Positions 45,256 through 54,752 of a DNA stretch of 64,000 nucleotides are shown in pieces (position 1 is the stretch's first letter; each line of letters starts with the position of its first letter). A program made the translations under genes and the position numbers. Below the pieces are notes generated by a model. It made no database searches. It saw only the letters and a list, made by a program, of their open reading frames with translations, and had not been told where the DNA came from. This stretch comes from Sutcliffiella rhizosphaerae (GTDB taxonomy: Bacteria; Bacillota; Bacilli; Bacillales; Bacillaceae_I), in the NCBI RefSeq assembly GCF_917563925.1, contig NZ_CAKJTJ010000014.1:30021-94020 (forward strand). The letters run 5' to 3'.

Positions 45256-47694
45256 ATGACACAGACAGAGAAATTTCATGATTTACCCCTAGAGGAAGTA
45301 ATAGGCGACCGCTTTGGACGTTATAGTAAGTATATTATTCAAGAACGTGCTCTACCGGATGCACGTGACGGTTTAAAGCCAGTACAACGAAGAATTTTAT
45401 ATGCGATGTATGCAGAAGGAAACATTGCCGATAAACCATTTAGAAAATCAGCAAAAACAGTTGGTAATGTTATCGGTAATTACCACCCACACGGTGATTC
45501 TTCTGTATATGATGCAATGGTCCGTATGAGCCAGGATTGGAAAGTCCGTAATATGTTAATTGAGATGCATGGAAATAACGGTAGCATAGATGGAGACCCT
45601 CCAGCTGCGATGCGTTATACAGAAGCGCGTCTATCTCCCATCGCATCAGAACTTTTAAGAGATTTAGATAAAAAAACGGTAGAGTTTATTCCTAACTTTG
45701 ATGATACATCTGAAGAACCCGTCGTTTTACCTGCTATGTATCCAAATCTTTTAGTAAACGGTTCAACAGGTATTTCTGCAGGCTATGCAACGGATATACC
45801 ACCACATCATCTTGGTGAAGTAATTGACGCCACAATTATGCGCATTGATAATCCAAATGTTTCTGTGGACGAGTTGATGACCGTTATAAAAGGTCCAGAT
45901 TTTCCTACAGGAGGTATTATCCAGGGGTTAGAGGGCATTAAGAAAGCCTATGAAACTGGTAAAGGTAAAATTATTGTGCGTGGATTGTCAGAAGTAGAAA
46001 CAATTCGTGGTGGGAAACAGCAGATTGTTATTACAGAAGTGCCTTATGAGGTAAACAAAGCAAATTTAGTAAAAAAAATTGATGAACTTCGCTTTGATAA
46101 GAAAGTTGATGGAATTTCTGAAGTGCGGGATGAAACAGACAGAACAGGTCTAAGAATTGTTGTTGAGTTGAAAAAAGAAGCAGATGCAAACGGAATTTTA
46201 CATTATCTTTATAAAAATACTGATTTGCAAATTACATTCAATTTTAATATGGTAGCCATCTATAATAAGCGTCCAACACTTATGGGGTTACCACATTTTT
46301 TAGATGCATATATTAATCACCAAAAAGAAGTGATTTCTAATAGATCCCGATATGAGTTAGAAAAAGCAAAAGAACGCCAGCATGTTGTCGAAGGCTTAAT
46401 GAAGACTCTTTCTATCCTAGACGAAGTAATTGCAACCATTCGCGCTTCTAAGGACAAACGTGACGCTAAGGATAACTTAATTGCCAAGTTTGATTTTACA
46501 GAGCCACAAGCGGAAGCTATCGTTTCTTTACAGTTATACCGTTTAACTAACACAGATATAACAGCGCTTCAAGCAGAAGCAGATGAACTCGCTAAAAAGG
46601 TTGCAGAACTAGAAGCAATTTTATCGAGTGAAAAAAAGCTTTTTGCTATAATTAAGACTGATTTAAAACGTGTGAAAAAGTTATATGCTAATGAACGGCG
46701 TTCCAGCATTGAAGATCAAATTGAAGAGATTAAAATTAATCTAGAAGTAATGATTCCTTCAGAAGATGTCATTGTTACAGTGACAAAGGATGGCTATGTG
46801 AAACGCACCAGCTTGCGTTCATATTCTGCATCAAATGGTCAGGACTTTGGGATGAAGGAGACAGACCGGATTATCGCAAAACTTGATATTAACACAACTC
46901 AGACATTGCTGTTGTTTACAAACAAAGGTAATTATTTGTTCTTGCCTGTACATGAGTTACCTGATATTCGCTGGAAGGACATGGGGCAACATGTTGCCAA
47001 CATCGTTCCAATCGAACGCGATGAAGTGATAATCAAAGCGATACCTGTTAGCAGCTTTGAAGACCCTAAGTATTTGCTATTTATTACCCGTAATGGAATG
47101 GTAAAGAAAACGGAACTCAACGCATATAAAGCCCAACGATACTCTAAACCATTGATGGCAGTGAACATTAAAGGAACAGATCAGGTCGTAAATGTTCATT
47201 TAACTGATGGTAAACAAGACTTATTCCTTGCCACAAGAAATGGTTATGGACTATGGTTTACAGAAGAAGAAATAAATGTAGTGGGAGCACGTGCAGCTGG
47301 TGTGAAAGGAATTAATCTCAAAGATAGCGATTTTGTCGTTAATGGATTAGTTTTTGAAAAGGAAGCAAAAATAATGCTTTTCCTTGCCACACAACGTGGT
47401 GCTGTGAAAAAAATGAAAATCACAGAATTCGATCAAGGTGGCCGTGCTAAACGCGGACTTGTAATGCTTCGAGAAGTGAAAAACAATCCGCATCAAATAG
47501 CAGCTATTGAATTGGTTGATTCAGCTAGTAATGTATATATTCAATCAGAAAAAGGTAATGTTGAAAAACTATCGGCAGCATCATACAGAAATAACGATCG
47601 TTATTCCAATGGATCATTTGTATTAGATCAGCAAGATGCAGGTGATGTTACGGAAATGTGGGTGGAAACCCCTGAGAAAGAAAACAACAACTAG
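45256..47694 (+). CDS. parC: DNA topoisomerase IV subunit A
   Basis: 812 residues, ATG with GAGGAGGTAT upstream. Breakage-reunion domain with catalytic Tyr121 (MRYTEAR); the quinolone-determining region reads [10 protein letters not shown] with Ser82 and Asp86, the susceptible-type residues (equivalent to Ser80/Glu84 in S. aureus GrlA). C-terminal beta-pinwheel repeats ([32 protein letters not shown]). Forms heterotetramer with ParE. Confidence 0.98.
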   Translation: MTQTEKFHDLPLEEVIGDRFGRYSKYIIQERALPDARDGLKPVQRRILYAMYAEGNIADKPFRKSAKTVGNVIGNYHPHGDSSVYDAMVRMSQDWKVRNMLIEMHGNNGSIDGDPPAAMRYTEARLSPIASELLRDLDKKTVEFIPNFDDTSEEPVVLPAMYPNLLVNGSTGISAGYATDIPPHHLGEVIDATIMRIDNPNVSVDELMTVIKGPDFPTGGIIQGLEGIKKAYETGKGKIIVRGLSEVETIRGGKQQIVITEVPYEVNKANLVKKIDELRFDKKVDGISEVRDETDRTGLRIVVELKKEADANGILHYLYKNTDLQITFNFNMVAIYNKRPTLMGLPHFLDAYINHQKEVISNRSRYELEKAKERQHVVEGLMKTLSILDEVIATIRASKDKRDAKDNLIAKFDFTEPQAEAIVSLQLYRLTNTDITALQAEADELAKKVAELEAILSSEKKLFAIIKTDLKRVKKLYANERRSSIEDQIEEIKINLEVMIPSEDVIVTVTKDGYVKRTSLRSYSASNGQDFGMKETDRIIAKLDINTTQTLLLFTNKGNYLFLPVHELPDIRWKDMGQHVANIVPIERDEVIIKAIPVSSFEDPKYLLFITRNGMVKKTELNAYKAQRYSKPLMAVNIKGTDQVVNVHLTDGKQDLFLATRNGYGLWFTEEEINVVGARAAGVKGINLKDSDFVVNGLVFEKEAKIMLFLATQRGAVKKMKITEFDQGGRAKRGLVMLREVKNNPHQIAAIELVDSASNVYIQSEKGNVEKLSAASYRNNDRYSNGSFVLDQQDAGDVTEMWVETPEKENNN

Positions 47695-47695
47695 T

Positions 47696-47733
47696 GAAAA
47701 GCCACTCCGTGTGTTTATAAGGAGTGGCTTTTC
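47696..47733 (+). terminator. parEC terminator
   Basis: 13-bp stem GAAAAGCCACTCC / GGAGTGGCTTTTC with 12-nt loop; begins 1 bp after the parC stop. Confidence 0.88.
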
Positions 47734-47807
47734 ATATTAGGTACAACTTTATTCATAATCAATGTATGTAAAAAATAACATAGATTATAGGGAAGAGAGG
47801 GGATAAT

Positions 47808-48374
47808 GTGAAACCAGTATTACTCGTAGTAGATGTACAAAAAGGAATGGATGAACCAACCTGGGGAATTAGAAACAATATTCAAGCAGAGGAAAAAATG
47901 CTAGAGTTATTAAATGTATGGAGAAAGAATGAGCTGCCAATCATACACGTTCAACATGTATCCCAGAATCCAGAATCTCCATTACATCCCAGCTATCCAG
48001 GATTTCAGTTGAAAACTGGGTTTGAACCAAAAGAAGATGAATACTTTATTCGTAAAAAGGTAAATAGCTGTTTTATTGGCACGAACTTAGATAATTACTT
48101 AAAAAATAATGGGTATCAAACTTTGATAGTAATAGGGCTTACATCTAACCATTGTATATCTTCCACAGTCAGAATGGCGGGAAATCTCGGGTATCGAACA
48201 TATGTTTGTAGTGACGCAACAGCAGCATTTGAGACTACTTCTTATGATGGAGTAGACTTAACAGCAGATGAAGTACATCGTCATGCTTTGTCTTCGTTAC
48301 ATCAAGAGTTTGCCGAGGTAGTTACAACAAATAATGTTATTAGCATGATCGAGAGCATCAAAAAGAATGTCTGA
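47808..48374 (+). CDS. Isochorismatase-family cysteine hydrolase
   Basis: 188 residues, GTG start after GAGAGGGGATAAT. Catalytic triad candidates: Asp8 (VVDVQKGMDEPTW), Lys in FIRKKVNSCF, and Cys in GLTSNHCISST. Nicotinamidase/isochorismatase fold; true substrate unknown. Confidence 0.9.
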   Translation: MKPVLLVVDVQKGMDEPTWGIRNNIQAEEKMLELLNVWRKNELPIIHVQHVSQNPESPLHPSYPGFQLKTGFEPKEDEYFIRKKVNSCFIGTNLDNYLKNNGYQTLIVIGLTSNHCISSTVRMAGNLGYRTYVCSDATAAFETTSYDGVDLTADEVHRHALSSLHQEFAEVVTTNNVISMIESIKKNV

Positions 48375-48396
48375 GCAGTTGCCAGGCATTTTTTAT
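48366..48396 (+). terminator. Terminator overlapping the isochorismatase stop
   Basis: 8-bp stem AATGTCTG / CAGGCATT, then TTTTTATTT. Confidence 0.8.
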
Positions 48397-48939
48397 TTGT
48401 GTGCGTATGATTATTGACAATATTACAAATCGGTAGTTTAGAATGTATATAAAGCAGAATTGAACAGTAAAAATATATTATGTAAACTAGTGAAATGAAA
48501 TAGCAGGGAAGTATATAAAGAGAGATTGTTTTTTTAGAAATTATTTGTATGAATGAAACTAGTATAAAATTAATTATATTTTAAGTAGCTGACTATATTT
48601 TATTTCAGGATAAATTACGTTGGTTTATACTCAATAAAATATAAAGGGCATTTTAGAAAGCTTTATAGAAACATTCATAAATAGCAATTTAATTACATAT
48701 TGTCTCAATATCAAAAGTATACTTGCTTAATGATACAAAATTATTAATTTTCACATAACTTCCTATAATAGATGTTATGTTAACAATAAAATGAATATAA
48801 AATATTGAAGCTTTATATCTCCCACACTTGTTAACGAGCGACACAAAAGTACTAAATATTAAGGACTTTTGTGTCATTATTATATTATTCCTTGTTACAG
48901 TAATGCACCTGATTCCTGAATAGCCAAAATAATATTTCT
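48397..48939. other. AT-rich gap with promoter-like and terminator-like signals but no ORF
   Basis: TTGACA at 48414-48419 and TTTAGA/TAGAAT at 48437-48444 look like a promoter; a perfect 11-bp terminator stem GACACAAAAGT (48840-48850) / ACTTTTGTGTC (48865-48875) with ATTATTATATT after it lies about 400 bp on. Between them no credible coding frame is seen on either strand. Possibly a non-coding transcript or decayed DNA. Confidence 0.4.
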
Positions 48940-49173
48940 TTAAAATAATTCGATTGTTTTCACACCAACTTCGTTGGAGCCGTTTTGTTTTGAAACTCTA
49001 TCTTTACGTTTTTCAAGATTTTCTATGTCACGTGAATACTTAACCTCTAGTATCCAGTGATCATATTCAAGCTCACTATAAAAGAATACATCTCTTCCGA
49101 TTTTTTTGCTGTTACACTCCCAAAAATTACTACTAAAATGGCTTGTCTTTTTTTGTTCAACAGAAAAATACAC
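48940..49173 (-). CDS. Orphan short ORF resembling the N-terminus of TnsA-type endonucleases
   Basis: 77 residues, GTG start with GGAAGAGG upstream. SNFWECNSKKIGRDVFFYSE and LEYDHWILEVKYSRDI recall the catalytic N-terminal region of TnsA-like transposase endonucleases (Glu-containing S-x-LE-x-D-x pattern), followed by a Lys-rich tail instead of the second half. It may be a truncated gene or a small related nuclease; no TnsB/TnsC genes are near. Identification is tentative. Confidence 0.35.
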   Translation of the reverse strand: MYFSVEQKKTSHFSSNFWECNSKKIGRDVFFYSELEYDHWILEVKYSRDIENLEKRKDRVSKQNGSNEVGVKTIELF

Positions 49174-49580
49174 GTTAGATGCTGCCTCTTCCTTCTATAC
49201 ATTTCCATAGATAGATTATTTTTTCATCCTAAAATGACAACATTCGGAAGGATTATTTATTTTTCTCAATAACTTCTCTTTTCACTAGATGTTTTCCTTC
49301 AAAGAAAAAACACTAGTTTTGCTAATCAACACTCCCATTTACAACGTTATGCTAACTGATTTGGGAAACAATAGCTGTTTCGTTAATTAATGCATAAAAA
49401 AGAGCCAAATTGTGTATTGGAAACATCTACACATATTGGCTCTTTTTTATTTCTGAGTATGATGCATATTAAAACATGCTTTCTATTGCAATAAAACTTT
49501 TGATAAATTAACTTGAGCAGTTACTTTTCCAATTTGGATAGGAAATTTAAAAACTCATGATGTCATGAACCTTTTTATCA
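49174..49580. other. Gap between TnsA-like ORF and Mrr gene
   Basis: Holds the strong bidirectional terminator at 49396-49448 and otherwise AT-rich sequence with no convincing ORF. Confidence 0.5.
49396..49448. terminator. Strong bidirectional terminator (Mrr gene)
   Basis: Perfect 13-bp stem AAAAAAGAGCCAA / TTGGCTCTTTTTT with an inner GTGTA/TACAC stem. Confidence 0.9.
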
Positions 49581-50717
49581 TTATTCATCTTTAAAATAAT
49601 CGTAATCAATACTTTTGACAATATAAGTGTGGCTCACATCCACTCCAACATTGTGATCAATCATCAGTTTTGCCAGCTCTTTTCCATCTATTAAGATAAT
49701 CTTCTTCGCTTCCAAACGTTCTACATAATGCCTAGCGTTGTCTGTAAAATAAGAAGTGGTGATAAACACCCCTTTTCTTGCTCCCTTACCGTCCAATGCT
49801 CCGGAAAAACTTTGGACAACGTCCCTCCCCACTGAATTTTTGGCACCATATCGTTTCGCTTGAACGTAGATGTTATCCAGCCCAAGTTTATCTTCTTTTA
49901 TCACTCCGTCTAAGCCTTCATCGTTTGTGCGCTGAGTTACCTTTCCATCGCCATATCCCATGACGGTCAGTAGCTCAATGACGATATCTTCAAATTTAAT
50001 CCAGTGAACATTACGCAACTGCTTAAGAAGCGTTTCTGATAACTCCTGTTTCAACTCATCCAGCTTTTCTTTTACTACCATTAACGGATCTATTACTTTT
50101 TCGAGTTCTTTTATTTCTTCTTCTATCTCTTTTTTATTTTCATTCAAGAGATCCAGACCGTCCGTAGTTATCTGATAGGTTAGTTTGTTTACCTCTTCAA
50201 TATAGTTCTCTTTTTTCAAGCTGTAGCGCACACTACGAATTCTAGAAAGAAAGATGATGTCGGATGTATTTTCATATTTCATGACCTGCTGCGCTTCTGA
50301 TAGTCGGAAATGACTTACAAGTTTCTCTGTGATTTCACTTGCTGGATAGGCTTTCCGGTCCTTTATCATTAGTAGATAGGGAAGCATCATTTCTTTTATT
50401 GAAGGGATGGCATCTTTTACCTGTTTGAATTTTTTTCCATGTATTTTTTCAAATAAGAGTTTTTCTTCTTTTTTGTTTTTAGGTAAACCTTCGTTTAAAA
50501 AGAGGTGCTTAATTTCCGGAATAATAAGTCCTTCTTCATTTAACCTTTTTAAGATTTGCATGATACATAGGGATTCTGCATTGTACATAACCCTGGCACC
50601 CGATATGTCCTCCGGTATGTAATCCTTGAAATGTTTTACCCATCTTCGCCCATTTGCCTCCGACCATCCAACAATTTCAGACATTTTCTTTTTGGATAAT
50701 AAATGTTCGTTCTTCAC
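49581..50717 (-). CDS. Mrr-like restriction endonuclease with N-terminal MerR-like HTH
   Basis: 378 residues if started at GTG 50717 (GGGGGATGAG upstream; TTG at 50735 also possible). Three parts: (1) residues 1-80, HTH of MerR/DNA-binding type (LLSKKKMSEIVGWSEANGRR, then RVMYNAESLCIMQILKRL); (2) about 85-210, a winged-helix Mrr_N-like region (IKEMMLPYLLMIKDRKAYPA, ITTDGLDLLNEN) and a Glu/Lys coiled coil; (3) C-terminal Mrr catalytic domain with GLDGVIKE (Asp270) and YVQAK (Gln286-x-Lys288), the D-QxK form of PD-(D/E)xK nucleases. Mrr enzymes cut methylated foreign DNA; the extra HTH is not usual. Confidence 0.85.
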   Translation of the reverse strand: MKNEHLLSKKKMSEIVGWSEANGRRWVKHFKDYIPEDISGARVMYNAESLCIMQILKRLNEEGLIIPEIKHLFLNEGLPKNKKEEKLLFEKIHGKKFKQVKDAIPSIKEMMLPYLLMIKDRKAYPASEITEKLVSHFRLSEAQQVMKYENTSDIIFLSRIRSVRYSLKKENYIEEVNKLTYQITTDGLDLLNENKKEIEEEIKELEKVIDPLMVVKEKLDELKQELSETLLKQLRNVHWIKFEDIVIELLTVMGYGDGKVTQRTNDEGLDGVIKEDKLGLDNIYVQAKRYGAKNSVGRDVVQSFSGALDGKGARKGVFITTSYFTDNARHYVERLEAKKIILIDGKELAKLMIDHNVGVDVSHTYIVKSIDYDYFKDE

Positions 50718-50735
50718 TATGTTCTCATCCCCCAA

Positions 50736-51002
50736 TTGTATCTTTTAAAACAATATTATTTTATTTATTAAGTAAGTAGCATAAGATACTTTTTAACGTA
50801 TGTTTTACTCTCACGTTTTGATTTGATGCTCCATTCTTTCCACATTCTACTAATATCAGTTCCCCTATAATAAAATCATATCTTTGATACTCTATGTGGT
50901 AGTTTGGGATGTCGGAGGTTAGATATGTATTTATTTTAAGAGCGTGATCATTTCTAAAACTGTATGCTATGCTCTTTAACTAATATTGCTCCTCAATAAT
51001 TT
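50736..51002. other. Gap upstream of the Mrr gene
   Basis: AT-rich and without an ORF. Its right end (50985 on) carries ATTGCTCCTCAATAATTT, repeated at 52845. Confidence 0.45.
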
Positions 51003-51005
51003 TTC

Positions 51006-51305
51006 TTTAAAATCTAAATCACAAACTTTAAAAGGTAAATCGAAGTTAAATCACTTGAATTTTCCACTACATTGGTTTCTCTCTTCCAAGCATCTGCAAA
51101 TCCTATAATTTGACCTTCATCATTTTCTGCAACAACAACAAAATTATCATCTTTTGCAATGTTTTTTCTTCCATAGTTCTGTTTCATAAGATAAATTATT
51201 TAAGAAGTCATTTTGAATAATACCCTTATAAGTCGTTCTCCAACTATTCACATGAACGATTGCGATACCTTGTGCATCATTTATTCCTGCTCTTCTAATA
51301 ATCAT
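51006..51305 (-). pseudogene. Truncated, frameshifted GNAT acetyltransferase
   Basis: From ATG 51305 the frame reads MIIRRAGINDAQGIAIVHVN then SWRTTYKGIIQ...ELWKKKHCKR and stops; a shift restores DDNFVVVAENDEGQIIGFAD, AWKRETNVVENSSDLTSIYL, then a stop before the acetyl-CoA motif (R-x-x-G-x-G). So it lacks the catalytic C-terminal half. Clearly a decayed GNAT gene. Confidence 0.8.
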
Positions 51306-51362
51306 TTTCACACCCATTTTATATTAAAGTGCTTAAACATAAACTTAGACAGCTATCATTGC

Positions 51363-51481
51363 CCTATTGGGTAATACCAATTATTTCATAATCTATGAAT
51401 TCCGCCAATAAGTTATTTATTAATTTAGCCCATATAAAAACGAGCGCTAATCCTGAATCGCGCCCGATCGTAATTGTTGAA
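51363..51481. repeat. Dispersed hairpin repeat, copy A
   Basis: CCAATTATTTCATAATCTA ... GCCCATATAAAAACGAGCGC ... ATCGCGCCCGATCG. Shares its ends with copy E (61341) over about 120 bp. The inner inverted repeat GAGCGC..GCGCCC could terminate minus-strand transcription of the nucleotidyltransferase gene. Confidence 0.75.
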
Positions 51482-51571
51482 TAGTGATATTTACCTGTTG
51501 CATTAATATACTATAATATGTTTCTAACCTTACGCTAAAGTTTGAATTCCTCGATTCTCTTAAAGTTATTT

Positions 51572-52396
51572 TTAGCGCTCCGACGTTAAAATCCCCTCTG
51601 CAATTAAAAGATTATCTAAGTTATCAACCAGTTTATTTACTTCTGCTAAGATTCTTTCATCAAAACCAGAAATGCTGCTTAATAAATCATTTAAATTTTC
51701 TTCCATGTCGAAAGGCAGTTTAGCCGCTTTTTCTTTTAATATTTTTACTAATTTCTTTTCTCCAGGATGCGGCATTTCATTTATCGCACACAAAATATCG
51801 AAATAGCTGGCCAATAGGGCTGCCACTCTATGGTTTATACTTACGTAATCATTTCTCTTAATGGCTTTTTCTATTTGAAAATAATAAGCAGGCATCTGCT
51901 CTCTTAGTAAAGGGTAATTTTTTCTTACAATATTTAACTTTAATGCTTCAGGATATTTTATATTGTATTTTTGTTGAAGCTTTCCAGCTTTTTCGTGTTG
52001 ATCAAACAATATAACGGATGTTATGAAATTACTCCAAAAACAAGTTGTATATCCGACATCTGCTTGATAATTGAATAATGTTCTCTCAAGCTGCGCATCC
52101 ATCCAATCGAAATCCCGGTATATAATTTCGATTGGAATATTCCCGTCTCTTATAATCCCATCGTCTTCTGTCTCCCAAAATTGATTATTAATCTCTATAT
52201 AATCACAAAATTTCTTTGTTATTTCTTCTCTTTTTTTAATGGGCACTTCCTTGTTTGAATAGATATATAAATCATAATCAGAGTTTTCATCTTGAGTGTC
52301 GGTTGTGTGAGAACCCGCCAGTAGTATGGCTTCTACCTCCTGTAATTGTGAAAACTCTTTTACAATAGCGTTTAATATTGCGTTATCTTTAAACAT
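51572..52396 (-). CDS. Nucleotidyltransferase (DUF4037-like)
   Basis: 274 residues from ATG 52396 (AAGGAGG about 11 nt ahead). Pol-beta-type nucleotidyltransferase signature LLAGSHTTDTQDENSDYDLY (G-S-x(n)-D-x-D), then a helical C-terminal domain as in DUF4037/aminoglycoside-nucleotidyltransferase-like proteins. Whether it modifies antibiotic, tRNA or another molecule is unknown. The transcript leader has a hairpin at 52504. Confidence 0.82.
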   Translation of the reverse strand: MFKDNAILNAIVKEFSQLQEVEAILLAGSHTTDTQDENSDYDLYIYSNKEVPIKKREEITKKFCDYIEINNQFWETEDDGIIRDGNIPIEIIYRDFDWMDAQLERTLFNYQADVGYTTCFWSNFITSVILFDQHEKAGKLQQKYNIKYPEALKLNIVRKNYPLLREQMPAYYFQIEKAIKRNDYVSINHRVAALLASYFDILCAINEMPHPGEKKLVKILKEKAAKLPFDMEENLNDLLSSISGFDERILAEVNKLVDNLDNLLIAEGILTSER

Positions 52397-52929
52397 TAAC
52401 CTCATCTCCTCCTTCACTTTAACAACTATTTCTTATTTACCTATTAAGCTTCCGATTTTCCCGTTAAAATATATGCATTTATCAACATCCCCTAAAGTAA
52501 AAAAGGTACAACCTGGAATTAAGTCCTAGGTTGTACCTCTTTTAGGTATCATTGCCTTCAAATTTTTGAGTTATATCATCTATACATATTCTATACTTAT
52601 TTCCGTTTTCCTACAAAGAAGCAGAAAATAGCAAAATTTCATTTTAAAAGATTTCTTGCATTATAATTACATAACCAATTTATTCAAGTGGTCTAGAATG
52701 GTGAAACAACTTCAACAGTCTTGCTTTTTTTTACATATCATTTAAGTACTTATCTTATTTTTGCATTAACAGTTTATTATAGGATTTATATTATTGAATT
52801 AAAGCGCCCGTTCGGAATATTAGAAAAAACGAAAGATCTGAAAAATTGCTCCTCAATAATTTATTTAAAAAAACTAATTAACAAACTTTTAAATGGTTTT
52901 CAATTAATCATAACTGGAGGTGAATGAAC
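52397..52929. other. 512-bp gap before the CotF-like gene
   Basis: Holds the hairpin at 52504-52538 and the second copy of ATTGCTCCTCAATAATTT (52845-52862). A 68-codon ORF (52721-52927) is hydrophobic at its start but has no RBS, and I do not call it a gene. Confidence 0.45.
52504..52538 (-). terminator. Terminator-type hairpin in the nucleotidyltransferase leader
   Basis: Perfect 11-bp stem AGGTACAACCT / AGGTTGTACCT with 13-nt loop; on the minus strand it is followed by TTTTTTAC, about 105 bp upstream of the start codon at 52396. Either an attenuator or the terminator of a lost gene. Confidence 0.7.
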
Positions 52930-53224
52930 ATGAATACAATCATTGAAACTTTAACTGGCATGGAAGCATTAACAGATCAAGTGGTTGCAATGGATTTATT
53001 GATTGCAGCTAAGAGTGGCGTTAGAAATTATGCCATGGCAGTAACAGAATCAGGAACGCCCGAAATTAAAGAAATGCTCACTCGCCATTTAGTGGATTGA
53101 TATGCATGAACAAATAGCCGCATATATGGTAGTAAAAGGATGGTTTCATGCTTGGGATACAAACGAACAAATCAGTTTGGATTTAAATAATATCAATACA
53201 GCATTGAACGTAGCTACCCTGTAA
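52930..53224 (+). pseudogene. CotF-family spore coat gene split by a frameshift
   Basis: First part (52930-53100, GGAGGTG RBS): MNTIIETLTGMEALTDQVVA to LTRHLVD, stop TGA at 53098. Second part opens in another frame at 53102: MHEQIAAYMVVKGWFHAWDT ... LNVATL. Together they form a complete CotF/YraF-like protein of about 97 residues (normal gene ~100). A small indel near 53097 divides it. Two coupled ORFs giving two polypeptides remain possible. Confidence 0.75.
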
Positions 53225-53291
53225 AAATAAAATAGGAGCAGTTTATTCTTAGCCTACACTGCTCCTAATACTAATACGTTGAACCGTCTTT

Positions 53292-54386
53292 TTAAATGGT
53301 AGCAGCAGGAAATTCACCAATTTTCATACGAAGTAAACTGTAAGGCTTTTGTCGAAGGTCTTTTCCATAATGAAATCTAGGCTGTCGATGTAATTGGTTC
53401 ACAATGACATACAAATATTGATCCAAACCAATTGAAAAAGTATCTGGCCACAAAACTCTCGGATCATGAGAAATAGTTTCCATTACTCCATTTGGAAATA
53501 TCTTTCGAATACTGTTATTTTCATAGTCCCCAGCATAAACGATTCCTTTTGCATCGGTAATCATTCCATCAGATGCACCTTTTTCTCCCCAATACTCTAC
53601 ATGATAAGGTAAATTCATGTCCGGTATGGTTCTGTCTCTCAGGGCTTCTGTTGAGATCGAGAACAAATGACGACTGGTTAGCGGAGCAAAATATAATATC
53701 TTTCCATCGTGAGAAATCGCAAGACTATCAGATGCCAATCTAAATGGAGAAGTTGAACCGTCTTTGTTTCTATTCATTAATATTTGACCTTCTACCTTTG
53801 GTATAAAATAGGGATCCGGTGAAGTTGATTTTGCTCCATTTAACCGTCTAAACGCTGTTCCATTTTCTAAATCTACGACGATAATAGCTCCTGGTCCTGT
53901 AGAAGAAGAATCTGTTATATAGGCATAACCTGCATTGCCAACACGATAATCAAATCGGACATCATTCAGGTAAGTCGTTGGCAGGACAACATCTTCTGTA
54001 AAGGTATATACCCTTCTAATTGTATTGGTTTTTAAATCAACAGCAACTAATTTTGCCCCACCTTTAATGGGTACAGAAAAATTTGGTGCCCCTGTATCTA
54101 ATACCCAAAGCGTTCCCAAACCATCCGCAACTACACTTTGGACACTGATGAAAGTCATTGTGATATTCTCGGGGTTAACAAAATTGGTTTGTAAATTAGG
54201 ATAAGGCAGCAATTTATCCCCAACAATTTCAGCGACTGTAAATTTAACATCGTCTCCCCATTTCGGAAAGCAAATGAAAATACGACCGGCTTCTGAAACA
54301 GTAACACCAGTGGGCATAGCTCCATAAAATGCATAAACTAGTTCAAAATTACCGAAATATTGTTCACTAGGTAACTTAGGTTTCAT
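53292..54386 (-). CDS. Major royal jelly protein/Yellow-family beta-propeller
   Basis: 364 residues from ATG 54386 (GAGGAGGATATA ahead). Motifs typical of MRJP/Yellow: FELVYAFYGAMPTGVTVSEA, GRIFICFPKW, LWVLDTGAP, YLNDVRFDY, AYITDSSSTGPGAIIVVD, and FAPLTSRHLFSIST. Six-bladed propeller fold. Bacterial members occur in scattered species, often near radiation/oxidative stress genes; enzymatic role unknown. No signal peptide. Stands alone in the accessory arm. Confidence 0.88.
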   Translation of the reverse strand: MKPKLPSEQYFGNFELVYAFYGAMPTGVTVSEAGRIFICFPKWGDDVKFTVAEIVGDKLLPYPNLQTNFVNPENITMTFISVQSVVADGLGTLWVLDTGAPNFSVPIKGGAKLVAVDLKTNTIRRVYTFTEDVVLPTTYLNDVRFDYRVGNAGYAYITDSSSTGPGAIIVVDLENGTAFRRLNGAKSTSPDPYFIPKVEGQILMNRNKDGSTSPFRLASDSLAISHDGKILYFAPLTSRHLFSISTEALRDRTIPDMNLPYHVEYWGEKGASDGMITDAKGIVYAGDYENNSIRKIFPNGVMETISHDPRVLWPDTFSIGLDQYLYVIVNQLHRQPRFHYGKDLRQKPYSLLRMKIGEFPAATI

Positions 54387-54752
54387 TATATCCTCCTCGA
54401 GCATTCAAACGGGATATCTCCTATATATGAGGTAAATTTTTTCTAGTGCATGTTTCTTAGTAAATTTCTATACGTAAGATGATTTAATTGATTGGCTTAA
54501 ATATTAGGAAAGTTATCTTTTAAAATTTTGTGAAGAAAATGTACATAAGCTAAACTACCCCGTTAGTTTAAATGGGAATATTCACAATCTCACACTAATA
54601 TTAATATAAATATCTAGTTTCATTTGGAAGTCTTATTCAAATAAATGGCCCTTAAATGAAAAAGACGCATTTCCTAAAGAAACGCGCCCGATCGTTGAAG
54701 TTATTAAAACCCTAAGAATATACACAATACGTAAATATATTGTAAAAGGCTG
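54387..54752. other. Gap before arsC end: repeat B, no gene
   Basis: Mostly AT-rich; includes the dispersed hairpin repeat copy B (54631-54700), which adjoins the 3' end of arsC. Confidence 0.5.
54631..54700. repeat. Dispersed hairpin repeat, copy B
   Basis: TTCAAATAAATGGCCCTTAA ... GACGCATTTCCTAAAGAAACGC GCCCGATCGTTGAAG. Same GCGCCCGATYGTTGAA end as copies A and C. Confidence 0.75.

Noticed and set aside
45256..47694. Quinolone-resistance changes in ParC
   Set aside because: The key residues (Ser82, Asp86) are of the susceptible type.
52721..52927. 68-aa ORF before the CotF-like gene
   Set aside because: No ribosome binding site, unusual composition, and it runs through a repeated intergenic sequence; its end overlaps the RBS of the next gene.
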